DNA of 64,000 bases from an uncultured Lachnospiraceae bacterium (GTDB taxonomy: Bacteria > Bacillota > Clostridia > Lachnospirales > Lachnospiraceae): assembly GCA_947626775.1 (NCBI GenBank), contig CANQTL010000005.1:59550-123549 (forward strand). The letters run 5' to 3'. The position numbers and the translations under genes were made by a program. Positions 47,219 through 56,109 of this stretch are shown here, piece by piece. Position 1 is the first letter of the stretch. The number at the start of each line of letters is the position of its first letter. The notes under the pieces were generated by a model. It was given only the letters and a program-made list of their open reading frames with translations, searched no databases and was not told where the DNA came from.

Positions 47219-47917
47219 ATGCGTCTGGACAAATTTCTGTGCGGCTGCGGTCTTGGCACGCGCAGCCGGATCAAAAAGGATATCAGAGACGGGCTTGTGA
47301 CGGTGGACGGCGCAAAGGCGCTGCGGCCTGAGCAGCAGATCGACGAGGCGCGGTCCCGCGTCTGTTACGGCGGAAAGCCCTGCGTCTATGAGCGGCATGT
47401 ATACTATCTGCTGAACAAGCCGGCAGGCGTAGTGTCCGCCACCGAGGATGCGAGAGAGCGGACTGTCCTTGATCTGCTGGGAGAGGACAGGCGCGAGGGA
47501 ATTTTTCCTGTGGGGAGGCTGGACAAGGACGCGGAAGGGCTGCTTCTGCTCACCGACGACGGCGCCCTCGCACACGCGCTGACGTCCCCAGCGAAGCATG
47601 TGGAGAAGGAGTACGAGTGCAGGCTTGCGGCGCCCATCGACGCGCGGCAGAAGGAACTGCTGGAACAGGGCGTGGATATCGGGGAAAAGAATCCGACAAG
47701 GCCCGCGGCGGTGCGCGTACTGGATGAGCGGCGGATTGCGCTGACGATCACGGAGGGAAGATTCCATCAGGTCAAGCGTATGCTGCGCGCTGTGGGAAAC
47801 GAAGTCGTGTTCCTGAAGCGGCTGCGCATGGGACCCCTCAGGCTGGATGGGGATCTGGCTGCGGGAAGCTATCGAAAACTTACGGAAGAAGAAACGGAGC
47901 GTTTGAGAAATGACTGA
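47219..47917 (+). CDS. Pseudouridine synthase, RsuA/RluB family
   Basis: A 232-residue enzyme that isomerises uridine in rRNA (16S position 516 or a 23S site). An N-terminal S4 RNA-binding domain (MRLDKFLCGCGLGTRSRIKKDIRDGLVTVDG) precedes the catalytic part with the active-site Asp in FPVGRLDKDAEGLLLLTDDG and the ITEGRFHQVKRMLRAVGNEV motif. The frame is open from 47180, but ATG 47219 has GGGAGA about 6 bases upstream and begins at the S4 domain. It overlaps the HAD gene by 8 bases. Confidence 0.93.
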   Translation: MRLDKFLCGCGLGTRSRIKKDIRDGLVTVDGAKALRPEQQIDEARSRVCYGGKPCVYERHVYYLLNKPAGVVSATEDARERTVLDLLGEDRREGIFPVGRLDKDAEGLLLLTDDGALAHALTSPAKHVEKEYECRLAAPIDARQKELLEQGVDIGEKNPTRPAAVRVLDERRIALTITEGRFHQVKRMLRAVGNEVVFLKRLRMGPLRLDGDLAAGSYRKLTEEETERLRND

Positions 47918-48569
47918 GGCGGTAATCTTTGATCTGGACGGTTCTCTGGTGGATTCCATGTGGATGTGGCGGGCCATTGACATAGAGTACCTCGGCAGAT
48001 TCGGCATCGAGCTGCCGGAAAATCTGCAGGCATGCATCGAGGGTATGAGTTTCAGCGAGACGGCGGCTTATTTTAAGGAGAGATTCCGCCTTCCGGACGA
48101 TCTGGACACGATCAAGGCGGACTGGAACCGTATGGCCTGGGACAAGTACGCCCGGGAGGTGCCTCTGAAAGAGGGCGCGGCGGAGCTGCTGCGCTATTGC
48201 GCGGCGCACGGTATCAAAGCCGGGATCGCCACCAGCAATTCCAGGGAGCTGGCGGAGAACGTGATCGGAGCGCACGGGCTTACACAGTATTTCGGCTGTA
48301 TCATGACAAGCTGCGACGTGGCGAAGGGAAAGCCGGCGCCGGACGTTTATCTGGCGGTTGCCGGGGCGCTCGGAGTACAGCCGGAACACTGTCTTGTATT
48401 TGAGGATATCGTACCGGGTATTCTGGCGGGCAAAGCGGCGGGAATGCGCGTCTGCGCCGTCTATGACAGATACTCGGAACCCCAGGATGACGAGAAACGA
48501 AGGCTTGCGGATTACTATACCTATGATTTCAAGGAGTTGATGGAAGATGGGATTCTTGCCGGTCACTAG
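47910..48569 (+). CDS. HAD-family phosphatase (beta-phosphoglucomutase-like)
   Basis: A 219-residue haloacid-dehalogenase hydrolase, subfamily I. Motif I is FDLDGSLVDS (nucleophile Asp8, acid/base Asp10), motif II is IATSN, motif III is the Lys of KGKPAPDVY, motif IV is VFEDIVPG. The small helical cap (residues 15-85) is of the phosphoglucomutase type. It could be a sugar-phosphatase or phosphomutase; substrate unknown. It overlaps its neighbours on both sides, by 8 and 23 bases. Confidence 0.9.
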   Translation: MTEAVIFDLDGSLVDSMWMWRAIDIEYLGRFGIELPENLQACIEGMSFSETAAYFKERFRLPDDLDTIKADWNRMAWDKYAREVPLKEGAAELLRYCAAHGIKAGIATSNSRELAENVIGAHGLTQYFGCIMTSCDVAKGKPAPDVYLAVAGALGVQPEHCLVFEDIVPGILAGKAAGMRVCAVYDRYSEPQDDEKRRLADYYTYDFKELMEDGILAGH

Positions 48570-50445
48570 AGAAGATATGGCGGCGCAGGGCATAGAGCAG
48601 CTTGATTTTGTCTATGTCATCGGCGACGCGTATGTGGATCATCCCTCTTTCGGGTACGCCGTCATCAGCAGAGTCCTGCAGGCTCACGGCTACAGCGTGG
48701 GTATCATTTCCCAGCCGGACTGGAGAGAGGAAAACAGCATTGCCATCCTCGGCAGACCCCGCCTCGCGTTCCTTGTCTCCGGCGGCAATATGGACTCCAT
48801 GGTAAACCATTACTATGTATCCGGCAGACGCCGTCCGAACGACGCCTACACGCCGGGCGGAGAGCCGTATCACAGGCCGGATCACGCTGTGGTGGTCTAC
48901 GGCAACCTGATCCGGAGGGTATACAGGGATGTGCCGGTCATTCTCGGCGGTATCGAGGCGAGCCTCAGACGCATGGCCCATTACGATTACTGGTCGGACA
49001 GCTTTAAGCGGTCTGTCCTGCTGGACAGCCAGGCGGATCTGATCTCTTACGGCATGGGAGAAAAGTCCATCGTGGAGATCGCGGACGCGCTGAACAGCGG
49101 CATTGCGGTCCAGGATATCACGTTTATCGCCGGAACGGTCTACAAGACCAGACAGATCGAAAACGTGTACGACGGGGAGGCGCTGCCGTCCTACGAAGCG
49201 ATGAAAGCGGACAGAGCCAGGTATGCCGAGAGTTTCTGGATCCAGTACTGCAATACCGATCCCTGCACGGACAGGACGCTGACGGAAGAGTATCCGGACG
49301 GCGTGTATGTCGTTCAGAATCCGCCGTCTGCGCCGCTCACGACACAGGAGATGGACGATATCTACGAGCTCCCCTACATGAGAACCTATCACCCTTCCTA
49401 CGAGGAAAAGGGCGGCGTTCCGGCGATCGCGGAGGTAAAATTTTCGCTGGTCAGCAGCAGGGGATGCTTCGGCGGCTGTAATTTCTGCGCGCTGACGTTT
49501 CATCAGGGACGGATCGTTCAGGTCAGAAGCCACGACTCTATTGTGCGGGAGGCCGAGAGGATGACGCATGATCCCGCTTTTAAGGGATATATCCATGATG
49601 TGGGCGGTCCTACCGCGAATTTTCGTCATCCCTCCTGCGCAAAACAGCTGCGGCAGGGAGTCTGCCGGGACAGGCAGTGTCTGTTTCCGGAACCCTGCCC
49701 GAATCTGACGGTGGACCATTCCGATTATCTGACGCTCTTGCGCAGACTTCGCGCGCTGCCCGGCGTAAAAAAGGTTTTCGTGCGTTCCGGCATCCGATTC
49801 GACTATCTGATGGCGGACAGGGACGATACCTTTTTCAGAGAACTGGTAGAATACCACGTCAGCGGGCAGCTCAAGGTCGCGCCAGAACATATCTCGGACG
49901 CTGTGCTCAACAGGCTTGGCAAGCCGAAGAAAGAAGTTTACGACCGCTTTGTCAGGAAATATGACAGGATCAACGAGCAGCTTGGCAAAAAACAGTTTCT
50001 CGTGCCGTATCTGATCTCCTCGCATCCGGGCTCCACGCTGAAAGAAGCTGTCGAGCTGGCGGAGTATGTCAGAGATCTGGGGTATATGCCGGAACAGGTA
50101 CAGGACTTCTATCCGACGCCGTCTACGCTGTCCACGGTCATGTACTATACGGGCATCGATCCGAGAGACGGCAAACCGGTTTATGTCTGCCGCGATCCGC
50201 ATGAAAAGGCGATGCAGAGGGCGCTGATCCAGTACCGCGATCCGAAGAACTATGATCTGGTGAGAGAAGCGCTCCTAAAGAGCGGGCGGGGAGATCTGAT
50301 CGGATTTGACAGCAAGTGCCTGATTCGTCCCCGCAAAATGGCGGCGGATCGCAAGAAAATGCAAAATGAAGGAAATCCTGCATATAGAAGCGGGCGCGGA
50401 AAGACGAAGAAAAGGACGATCCGCAACGTTCACAAGAAGAAATAA
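48547..50445 (+). CDS. YgiQ-family radical SAM protein
   Basis: A 632-residue radical SAM protein of the YgiQ type. The iron-sulfur cysteines are in SSRGCFGGCNFCALTFHQGR (Cys-x3-Cys-x2-Cys). The N-terminal domain reads FVYVIGDAYVDHPSFGYAVISRVLQAHGY, the start typical of this family, and the C-terminus is basic (SGRGKTKKRTIRNVHKKK). Its substrate has not been settled. It overlaps the HAD gene by 23 bases, giving a three-gene run with the pseudouridine synthase. Confidence 0.94.
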   Translation: MGFLPVTREDMAAQGIEQLDFVYVIGDAYVDHPSFGYAVISRVLQAHGYSVGIISQPDWREENSIAILGRPRLAFLVSGGNMDSMVNHYYVSGRRRPNDAYTPGGEPYHRPDHAVVVYGNLIRRVYRDVPVILGGIEASLRRMAHYDYWSDSFKRSVLLDSQADLISYGMGEKSIVEIADALNSGIAVQDITFIAGTVYKTRQIENVYDGEALPSYEAMKADRARYAESFWIQYCNTDPCTDRTLTEEYPDGVYVVQNPPSAPLTTQEMDDIYELPYMRTYHPSYEEKGGVPAIAEVKFSLVSSRGCFGGCNFCALTFHQGRIVQVRSHDSIVREAERMTHDPAFKGYIHDVGGPTANFRHPSCAKQLRQGVCRDRQCLFPEPCPNLTVDHSDYLTLLRRLRALPGVKKVFVRSGIRFDYLMADRDDTFFRELVEYHVSGQLKVAPEHISDAVLNRLGKPKKEVYDRFVRKYDRINEQLGKKQFLVPYLISSHPGSTLKEAVELAEYVRDLGYMPEQVQDFYPTPSTLSTVMYYTGIDPRDGKPVYVCRDPHEKAMQRALIQYRDPKNYDLVREALLKSGRGDLIGFDSKCLIRPRKMAADRKKMQNEGNPAYRSGRGKTKKRTIRNVHKKK

Positions 50446-50492
50446 CAAGTGATATAAAAAGGAAAATGAGAAGGAGAAATAAAGAAAAATCA

Positions 50493-51242
50493 ATGAATAT
50501 CGCAATCATAACAGGCGTTACATCCGGTATGGGAAAAGAGCTTGCAAAACAGATCGTCCCCCAGCTCCACAAGACCGACGAGATCTGGCTTTTGGCGCGC
50601 AGAAAAGAACTTATGCAGGAACTTGCACGGACGATGCGCATCAAAACGAGGGTGATTCCCATCGATCTGGCGGATGAACGGGAGCTTGGACGGTTCCGGG
50701 AGGTCCTCTCGATCGCCTCGCCCAGGATCACGCTGCTCGCGTGCTGCGCGGGCGTGGGGAGTTACGGAGCCTTCGATTCCCAGGAGGACGAGAAGATCTC
50801 CGCCATGCTGCGGCTGAATGTGACGGCTCAGACCATGTTTGTCAAACTCTGCCTCCCTTATCTGCGCAAAGGCAGCCGCATCATCCAGTTTGCCTCGGGC
50901 GCGGCTTTCGTTCCACAGCCGGGATTTGCGGTCTACGCGGCGACCAAGGCCTACGGGTACGCTCTTGCGAGAGCTCTTGGCCGGGAGCTTGCAAAGAAAG
51001 GCATCCGGGTCACAACCGTCTGTCCCGGGCCCGTGGATACGCCCTTTCTGGAGCATGCCTACGGAGGCGGCGTCTCCATGAGCGCATGGAAAAAGAGAAC
51101 CATGGTGAGCGCGGAGCGCGTTGTGGAGAAAGCCATCGAAGACTGCAAGCGCCACAGGGCGGTGTCGGTCTGCGGACTTCCCGTGCAGCTGCTGTATCTG
51201 GCGACGCAGAGCGCACAGAACCTCGCGCTGCATTTTCTGTAG
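50493..51242 (+). CDS. Short-chain dehydrogenase/reductase
   Basis: A 249-residue SDR enzyme using NAD(P)H. The nucleotide motif is TGVTSGMGKEL (residues 7-17); the active-site YAATK (Tyr-x3-Lys) near residue 150 and the preceding serine region IIQFASGAA complete it. The end (about 220-249) is hydrophobic. An upstream ATG at 50466 would add nine basic residues and has weak spacing; 50493 fits the family start although the AAGGAG is 16 bases away. Substrate unknown. Confidence 0.88.
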   Translation: MNIAIITGVTSGMGKELAKQIVPQLHKTDEIWLLARRKELMQELARTMRIKTRVIPIDLADERELGRFREVLSIASPRITLLACCAGVGSYGAFDSQEDEKISAMLRLNVTAQTMFVKLCLPYLRKGSRIIQFASGAAFVPQPGFAVYAATKAYGYALARALGRELAKKGIRVTTVCPGPVDTPFLEHAYGGGVSMSAWKKRTMVSAERVVEKAIEDCKRHRAVSVCGLPVQLLYLATQSAQNLALHFL

Positions 51243-51282
51243 AAGACGTCTGCGCTGCCGCAGCCGGGAAAGGATAGGAGAC

Positions 51283-51855
51283 ATGAATTCTCTGTTTGTC
51301 AAAAAAGGATGTTATGGGTACATCAGGAATCACAGGGCTGTGGCGGCGGTGCGGACGCTTCTGTTCTTCGCGGTCAGCGTCAGCCTGTACATTGTCGGCT
51401 ATGAGACCACGGGAACGAGCAGGAACCTCTTGACGATCGTGGCGGTGCTGGGGTGTCTGCCGGCCTGCAAGAGCGCGGTGAACCTGATTCTGTTTCTCAG
51501 GGCTTCCGGGTGCGGCGAGGAGCTCAGAAAAGAACTGGAAGTCTATGACGGGGAGTTTACCGTATTCTATGACATGTATTTTACGTCTTATCAAAAAAAT
51601 TATGCCGTCAGTCATATGGCGCTGAAGGGCGGCGTGCTCTGCGGGATCACCGAGGATCCCAGGTGCGATCCCGCAGAGGCGCAGAAGCATCTGGAGCTGA
51701 TGATCCGGCAGGAGGGGATCAAAAATGTGACGGTTAAGATTGATTCCGACAGGAAAGAGTATGTTGACCGGCTGAGTCGATTAAGAAAGACAGAGCCGGA
51801 GCCGTGCAGGGACAGAGACGGCCTGATCAGTCTGCTGTATTCCATATCGATCTGA
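51283..51855 (+). CDS. Membrane protein of unknown function
   Basis: A 190-residue protein. Two hydrophobic segments at about residues 20-40 and 45-70 (RTLLFFAVSVSLYIVGYE, RNLLTIVAVLGCLPACKSAVNLILF) are followed by a cytosolic or external domain with LEVYDGEFTVFYDMYFTSYQK and a stretch of helices. AGGATAGGAG is immediately before ATG 51283. An upstream in-frame reading through the SDR gene is a shadow. I recognise no family; similar small proteins occur next to SDR or pseudouridine synthase genes in Lachnospiraceae as far as I can recall. Confidence 0.8.
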   Translation: MNSLFVKKGCYGYIRNHRAVAAVRTLLFFAVSVSLYIVGYETTGTSRNLLTIVAVLGCLPACKSAVNLILFLRASGCGEELRKELEVYDGEFTVFYDMYFTSYQKNYAVSHMALKGGVLCGITEDPRCDPAEAQKHLELMIRQEGIKNVTVKIDSDRKEYVDRLSRLRKTEPEPCRDRDGLISLLYSISI

Positions 51856-51981
51856 TCCAGTCTGCGTCTTGCGGATTCCGGAGATCTCGAGACGGAAACC
51901 GCCGTGCGCAAACAATTATACTTCGTGTTTTTGGTTTTTTCTGAGAATACTTATGCGGGAGCGGAGGTACACAGCAGTTAT

Positions 51982-53112
51982 ATGTATCGGTTTGAGATCA
52001 CACAAAAAGACGCCGGCCAGCGGCTGGACAAATTTTTAGGGAGGATGCTGCCGGAGGCCGGGAGCGGCTTCCTTCACAAGATGCTGCGCAAGAAGAACAT
52101 CACGCTGAACGAAAAGAAGGCCGACGGAGCCGAGCGGCTTACGGCAGGCGACAGCGTGATGATTTTTTTCTCCGAAGAGACGCTCTTAAAGTTTATGGGG
52201 CGGCAGACGCTTCCGGGAAACAGTGCAGAAGAGCAAACAGACGGGACGTCGAGCGTGGGAACGATGCTGTTTGGAGTGGACAGAGCGGCTGTACGGCAGG
52301 AGTACCTGGCAGCTTATGCAAAACTGCAGAAGATTGCCGTCCTCTACGAGAATGCGCATGTGCTTCTGGCGGACAAACCGGCGGGCGTGCTCTCCCAGAA
52401 GGCGGAACAGAAGGATCTGTCCCTGAACGAGTGGCTGATCGGGTATCTGCTCAGCTCCGGCGCTTTGAAGGAAGAGGAGCTTACTTATTTCAAGCCTTCC
52501 GTGTGCAACCGCCTCGACCGCAACACCAGCGGGATCGTATTGTGTGCCAAAAGCCTGCAGGGAGCCAGAATGCTCGGCGATATCCTTCGTGACAGGACGC
52601 TGCACAAGTATTATCGGACTTATGTGAAAGGGACGGTCGCAGGCGGAAGTTATATAGAAGGGTATCTCAGGAAGGATGAGACTCGCAACCGGGTTTATAT
52701 CGAGCCTGTAGACGCCTGTGCTGTTTCGGCCGCGCCGGAGAGTCTGCGGCATTCTTATATTAAGACCGGCTATCAGCCGATTCGCACAGAAGGAGACAAG
52801 ACGCTTCTGGAGGTAGAACTTATCACAGGCAAATCCCATCAGATCCGGGCTCATCTGGCGGGCATCGGACATCCCATACTGGGCGATTACAAATATGGCG
52901 ACAAAGAGTGGAACGATGCGTACAGGAGCAGATTCCAAGTGCGCGCACAGCTTCTGCACGCTTACAGGGTAGTGTTTCCGCAGCTGGAGGAGCCCTTTGC
53001 GGATTTGAGCGGCAGGGAAGTTGTCGCCGAGCTGCCGGAGATATTCGCGCGGGTGGCGGGCGCGGGGAATGGGCATTGGTCTGTATTGAAAAGTGAGCCT
53101 CCATGTGATTGA
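51982..53112 (+). CDS. RluA-family pseudouridine synthase
   Basis: A 376-residue enzyme of the RluA family (23S rRNA uridines or tRNA). An S4 domain (QRLDKFLGRMLPEAGSGFLHKML, residues 12-80) precedes the catalytic core, with the active-site Asp in VCNRLDRNTSGIVLCAKS and the conserved ITGKSHQIRAHLAGIGHPILGDYKYG. The frame is open from GTG 51904, but ATG 51982 begins at the S4 domain; a GGAGG is 14 bases before it, somewhat far. The specific rRNA target cannot be named. Confidence 0.9.
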   Translation: MYRFEITQKDAGQRLDKFLGRMLPEAGSGFLHKMLRKKNITLNEKKADGAERLTAGDSVMIFFSEETLLKFMGRQTLPGNSAEEQTDGTSSVGTMLFGVDRAAVRQEYLAAYAKLQKIAVLYENAHVLLADKPAGVLSQKAEQKDLSLNEWLIGYLLSSGALKEEELTYFKPSVCNRLDRNTSGIVLCAKSLQGARMLGDILRDRTLHKYYRTYVKGTVAGGSYIEGYLRKDETRNRVYIEPVDACAVSAAPESLRHSYIKTGYQPIRTEGDKTLLEVELITGKSHQIRAHLAGIGHPILGDYKYGDKEWNDAYRSRFQVRAQLLHAYRVVFPQLEEPFADLSGREVVAELPEIFARVAGAGNGHWSVLKSEPPCD

Positions 53113-53257
53113 AACATTGTGCTGGTACGCATTACAATAAGACAAATAGAATGGAGAATGAATATTCATGAAAAAAAGTTTTGTGATTATTATGTTTTAA
53201 TTTCCAGAAAAAAATAAGTTCTGTTTTGTTGGAAAAGAAAATAAAATGGGAAATTTA

Positions 53258-53286
53258 TTGTAAATCCGAACGCTTTTCGATATAAT
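53258..53286 (+). promoter_or_regulatory. Promoter for the Rpn-type pseudogene
   Basis: TTGTAA (53258-53263), 17 bases, perfect TATAAT (53281-53286). The reading frame begins at 53352. The surrounding 53113-53351 is AT-rich with no gene. Confidence 0.75.
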
Positions 53287-53351
53287 AAAGATGTAGCAGG
53301 AAAACGATCAATCGTTTACTGATGCCGATTTATAGAAATTGAGGTGATACG

Positions 53352-54199
53352 GTGTCGGAAGACCCACAGGAAGTCAAGGCAAAACGAACTGCAAAGAACA
53401 GTGTATTCCTTGATCTTTTTCAAAATAAAGGTTATTTGTTGAAGCTGTATCAGACACTTCATCCGGAAGATAAGGAAGCAACGGAGGAGTCGCTGACTGA
53501 TGTCACTATCGAAAATGTATTAACAGACAATCTCTACAATGACTTAGGTTTTATTGTCCATAACAAACTGAGGATACTTGTGGAGGCGCAGTCGACTTGG
53601 ACGATGAATATTTTAGTCCGAGTTCTACTGTATTTGGCACAAAGTTATCATGAATATTTCCGGCGTACCAGCCAAGACTATTATAAAAGTCGGAAAGTAA
53701 AGATGCCCAAGCCGGAACTTTATGTAATATTTACGGGCAACAGAGGACAAAAACCTGATAAATATCCTTATCGGAGGAATTCTTTGGCGGTGTGAATATT
53801 GACATTGAAGTGAAGGCCAAGGTCATTTATGAGAGCGATACGGATGACATTATCAACCAGTACATTATTTTCTGTAAGGTGTTCAACGAGCAGACAAAAC
53901 AACATGGAATGACGAAGAAAGCGGTTACAGAAACAATCCGGATATGCAGGGACAGGAATGTGCTGTGTGAATATCTGGCAGAACGCGAAAGGGAGGTTGT
54001 GACGATTATGATGAGTTTGTTTGATGAAGAGCAAATCATGAAATCATTTATTAGAAGTGAGAGACATGATGAGGCAAGGGAAACGGCTGAAAGAATGATA
54101 AAGGACGGTGAGCTTTCGCTTGACAAAATTGCATATTATGTTCCGTCTTTATCAATGGATGAATTGAAAGAGTTGGAAGCCGGGGTTATGCAGATGTGA
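53352..54199 (+). pseudogene. Frameshifted Rpn-family (PD-(D/E)XK) nuclease gene
   Basis: Two frames, 53352-53795 and up to 54199, together encode one protein of about 282 residues. The first half (FLDLFQNKGYLLKLYQTLHPED, LGFIVHNKLRILVEAQSTWTMNILVRVLLYLAQSYHEYF, PELYVIFTG) and the second half (DIEVKAKVIYES, TKKAVTETIRICRDRNVLCEYLAEREREVVTIMMSLFDEE) are those of the Rpn / PDDEXK transposase-like nucleases. The frames join at 53759-53771: GATAAATATCC reads as GATAAAATATCC if one A is restored, giving the conserved ISLSEEFFGG. Thus one A of an A-run is missing. It may be a true pseudogene or an assembly error. Composition is more AT-rich than neighbours, suggesting acquisition. Confidence 0.85.
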
Positions 54200-54208
54200 A
54201 CTCATATG

Positions 54209-54243
54209 AAAAGGGTGTTTTCGGATATGAAAATGCCCTTTTT
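54209..54243 (+). terminator. Intrinsic terminator after Rpn-type pseudogene
   Basis: AAAAGGGTGTTTTC with GAAAATGCCCTTTT, a 14-bp stem with two wobbles and a GGATAT loop, ending in T5. Confidence 0.75.
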
Positions 54244-54264
54244 ACTTGAAACGGAGACGCGACA

Positions 54265-55332
54265 ATGCTGAAAAAACGAATATTGGTTCTGACAGGACTA
54301 TGCCTTATGCTGGCCGCTTGTGGGAACAGTGAGAACGGCGCGGCTCAGATCAGCCTGTCGGAGACAGTGCGCGGCTACGAAGCGATGTCCTATGGGGAAT
54401 TCAGGGAACAGACAGGAAAGGACGCGGAACTTTATCACGCAGACAGATTTATTGGAGAGATTCCAGATTCTTCGCTTTGCATCATATACACGGGGAAGTA
54501 TGATGAGAATCTGGCAGGCTATACGTTGTCGGATGGCGATGTGCCCATTCGTATGGAAGGCGCTCTCGGCGCGCTGTTGGAGGGGATCGACAGAGAAATG
54601 TCCGTAACGGATTTGACTGCGGCTCTGTCAAAGAGCGGTGCGGAGGCGGTCTGCGAATTGTCAGAAGGCGCCGGTACCGCATACTATGTGGGCGACAGAT
54701 ATGCGGACATTCAGTTTGACAGCGATCGGGACGGCGCATATGACAGACGGCTTTTAATTTCTTTGGATGACGCCGCGGAGGAGGAAGTCGGTGCGGACAG
54801 CGCCGCGTGGCTTGAAATGATAAGTGAACAGGCGGCGGAAGACAGCGCGGATATTACTATCAGCCGCTTCTGGGATGAAGAGACGGCAGATGATGAACAT
54901 ACCCTGAAATTTATTACCGGTCTGGAAGTCATTCTGCCGGACAGCTGGATCGGTAAAACCGTATATGATGTGGAGACCGGACCCAAGAACGCTCCCGCGA
55001 GTACAACGTTGATTGTCTCAGAAAAAACGAACGCGGAAGCGGACGGCTCGGGCGTCCTGTGCTACCTGACCTTTTATCTGCATGAAGAGGGTGAAGAGCA
55101 GTATCTTTTTGAGACAGACAGGGTGCTGGGATTATATGAACAGAGCGGAAAGCAGTATGTATTGGTTCTGGAACTGCCGCGGGAGATGATGTATGTGGAA
55201 GGCGACGCCGAATTGCGGGCCAATTACGAAGCGCTGAGCGCATATACGGACTTGCTGCAAATTAAGACAGGTGAAATGTCTGATTTTACAGAGTGCGGGG
55301 CGGAGGATCTGGAGTGGGTTGTCTATTTATAA
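54265..55332 (+). CDS. Lipoprotein of unknown function
   Basis: A 355-residue lipoprotein (MLKKRILVLTGLCLMLAAC, Cys19). ATG 54265 follows GAGACGCGACA; there is no ideal ribosome site. The mature part is acidic with two similar alpha/beta modules; YADIQFDSDRDGAYDRRLLISLDDA resembles a calcium-type Asp-rich loop but only loosely. ITGLEVILPDSWIGKTVYDV and LPREMMYVEGDAELRANYEALSAYTDLLQI resemble the binding parts of small cell-surface proteins of clostridia. No enzyme motif and no known family were recognised. Confidence 0.8.
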   Translation: MLKKRILVLTGLCLMLAACGNSENGAAQISLSETVRGYEAMSYGEFREQTGKDAELYHADRFIGEIPDSSLCIIYTGKYDENLAGYTLSDGDVPIRMEGALGALLEGIDREMSVTDLTAALSKSGAEAVCELSEGAGTAYYVGDRYADIQFDSDRDGAYDRRLLISLDDAAEEEVGADSAAWLEMISEQAAEDSADITISRFWDEETADDEHTLKFITGLEVILPDSWIGKTVYDVETGPKNAPASTTLIVSEKTNAEADGSGVLCYLTFYLHEEGEEQYLFETDRVLGLYEQSGKQYVLVLELPREMMYVEGDAELRANYEALSAYTDLLQIKTGEMSDFTECGAEDLEWVVYL

Positions 55333-55334
55333 AG

Positions 55335-55358
55335 TGACAGGATAGTCATGACAGGATA
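55335..55358 (+). repeat. Two 10-bp direct repeats upstream of recU
   Basis: TGACAGGATA occurs at 55335-55344 and again at 55349-55358, 14 bases apart start to start. It may be a regulator half-site pair or simple duplication. Confidence 0.5.
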
Positions 55359-55389
55359 AAAGCGAAAGCAAAAACGGCAGGATGAGATT

Positions 55390-55926
55390 ATGGCGACTTG
55401 GAACTCCCGCGGGCTGCGCGGTTCCACACTGGAAGATCTGATCAACAGAACGAATGAAAAATATCTGGAAAACGGGCTGGCGCTGATCCAGAAAGTGCCG
55501 ACGCCAATCACGCCCATCAACATCGACAAGGAGAGCCGGCACATCACGCTGGCCTACTTCGATCAGAAGAGCACGGTGGACTATATCGGCGTGGTCCAGG
55601 GGATCCCTGTCTGCTTTGACGCGAAGGAGTGCGCGGAGGACACCTTTGCCCTGCAGAATATCCATGAACATCAGGTGGAGTTTATGCGGCAGTTCGAGCG
55701 GCAGAAGGGGATCGCGTTCTTTCTGATCTATTATTCCCACAAGGACATTTTCTATTATCTGCCCTACGAGATGCTGCGGTTTTTCTGGGACCGGGCGAAA
55801 GAGGGCGGGCGCAGGAGTTTTCGCTATGAAGAACTGAATCCGGAATATATTCTGCCGAAAAAGCACGGCGTCCTCGTCCCGTATCTGGATATTCTGCAGA
55901 AGGATCTGGACGACCGGGCGGAGTAA
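55390..55926 (+). CDS. recU: Holliday junction resolvase RecU
   Basis: A 178-residue resolvase that cuts four-way DNA junctions during recombination and chromosome segregation. The Gram-positive RecU signature is complete: WNSRGLRGSTLEDLINRTNEKYLENGLALIQKVPTPITP, the catalytic Asp/Glu region AYFDQKSTVDYIGVVQG...FDAKE and NIHEHQVEFMRQFERQKGIAFFL. The length is typical. In many Firmicutes recU is paired with a penicillin-binding protein gene; here it stands alone. Confidence 0.96.
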   Translation: MATWNSRGLRGSTLEDLINRTNEKYLENGLALIQKVPTPITPINIDKESRHITLAYFDQKSTVDYIGVVQGIPVCFDAKECAEDTFALQNIHEHQVEFMRQFERQKGIAFFLIYYSHKDIFYYLPYEMLRFFWDRAKEGGRRSFRYEELNPEYILPKKHGVLVPYLDILQKDLDDRAE

Positions 55927-55972
55927 GAGATACGGCAGTACGGCGGGCGCGGATCGAAACGGTCAAAAGGGG

Positions 55973-56001
55973 TTGACAAAGTAATATTCATGGGATATAG
56001 T
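55973..56001 (+). promoter_or_regulatory. Strong promoter for the his operon
   Basis: TTGACA (55973-55978), 17 bases, TATAGT (55996-56001). The leader of about 100 bases has no T-box-like features. Confidence 0.8.
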
Positions 56002-56007
56002 ATAGAA

Positions 56008-56049
56008 AGTTTAACCCTCTAATCAATTAGTGAATTAGCGCTTTAAACT
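56008..56049 (+). promoter_or_regulatory. Nested inverted repeats at the his leader 5' end
   Basis: AGTTTAA (56008-56014) and TTAAACT (56043-56049) enclose the near-palindrome CTAAT-CA-ATTAG (56019-56030). The outer pair begins at the predicted transcription start. The inner repeat could be a repressor operator; the outer arms could form a 5'-end RNA hairpin. Confidence 0.45.
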
Positions 56050-56109
56050 ATTAAAGTATCGAAGAGCGATAAGATAAAGCGACAGAAACAGAGACGGAAA
56101 GGAAGCGTT

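Noticed and set aside
53158..53220. Tiny reading frame (about 19 codons) upstream of the Rpn promoter
   Set aside because: Too short, very A/T-rich with simple lysine-rich content and no sign of conservation.
53352..54199. Programmed -1/+1 frameshift in the Rpn-type gene
   Set aside because: No slippery heptamer plus downstream structure is seen; loss of one A in an A-run is simpler.
56002..56109. Histidine attenuator or T-box before hisZ
   Set aside because: No run of His codons and no terminator or T-box sequence; only short inverted repeats.
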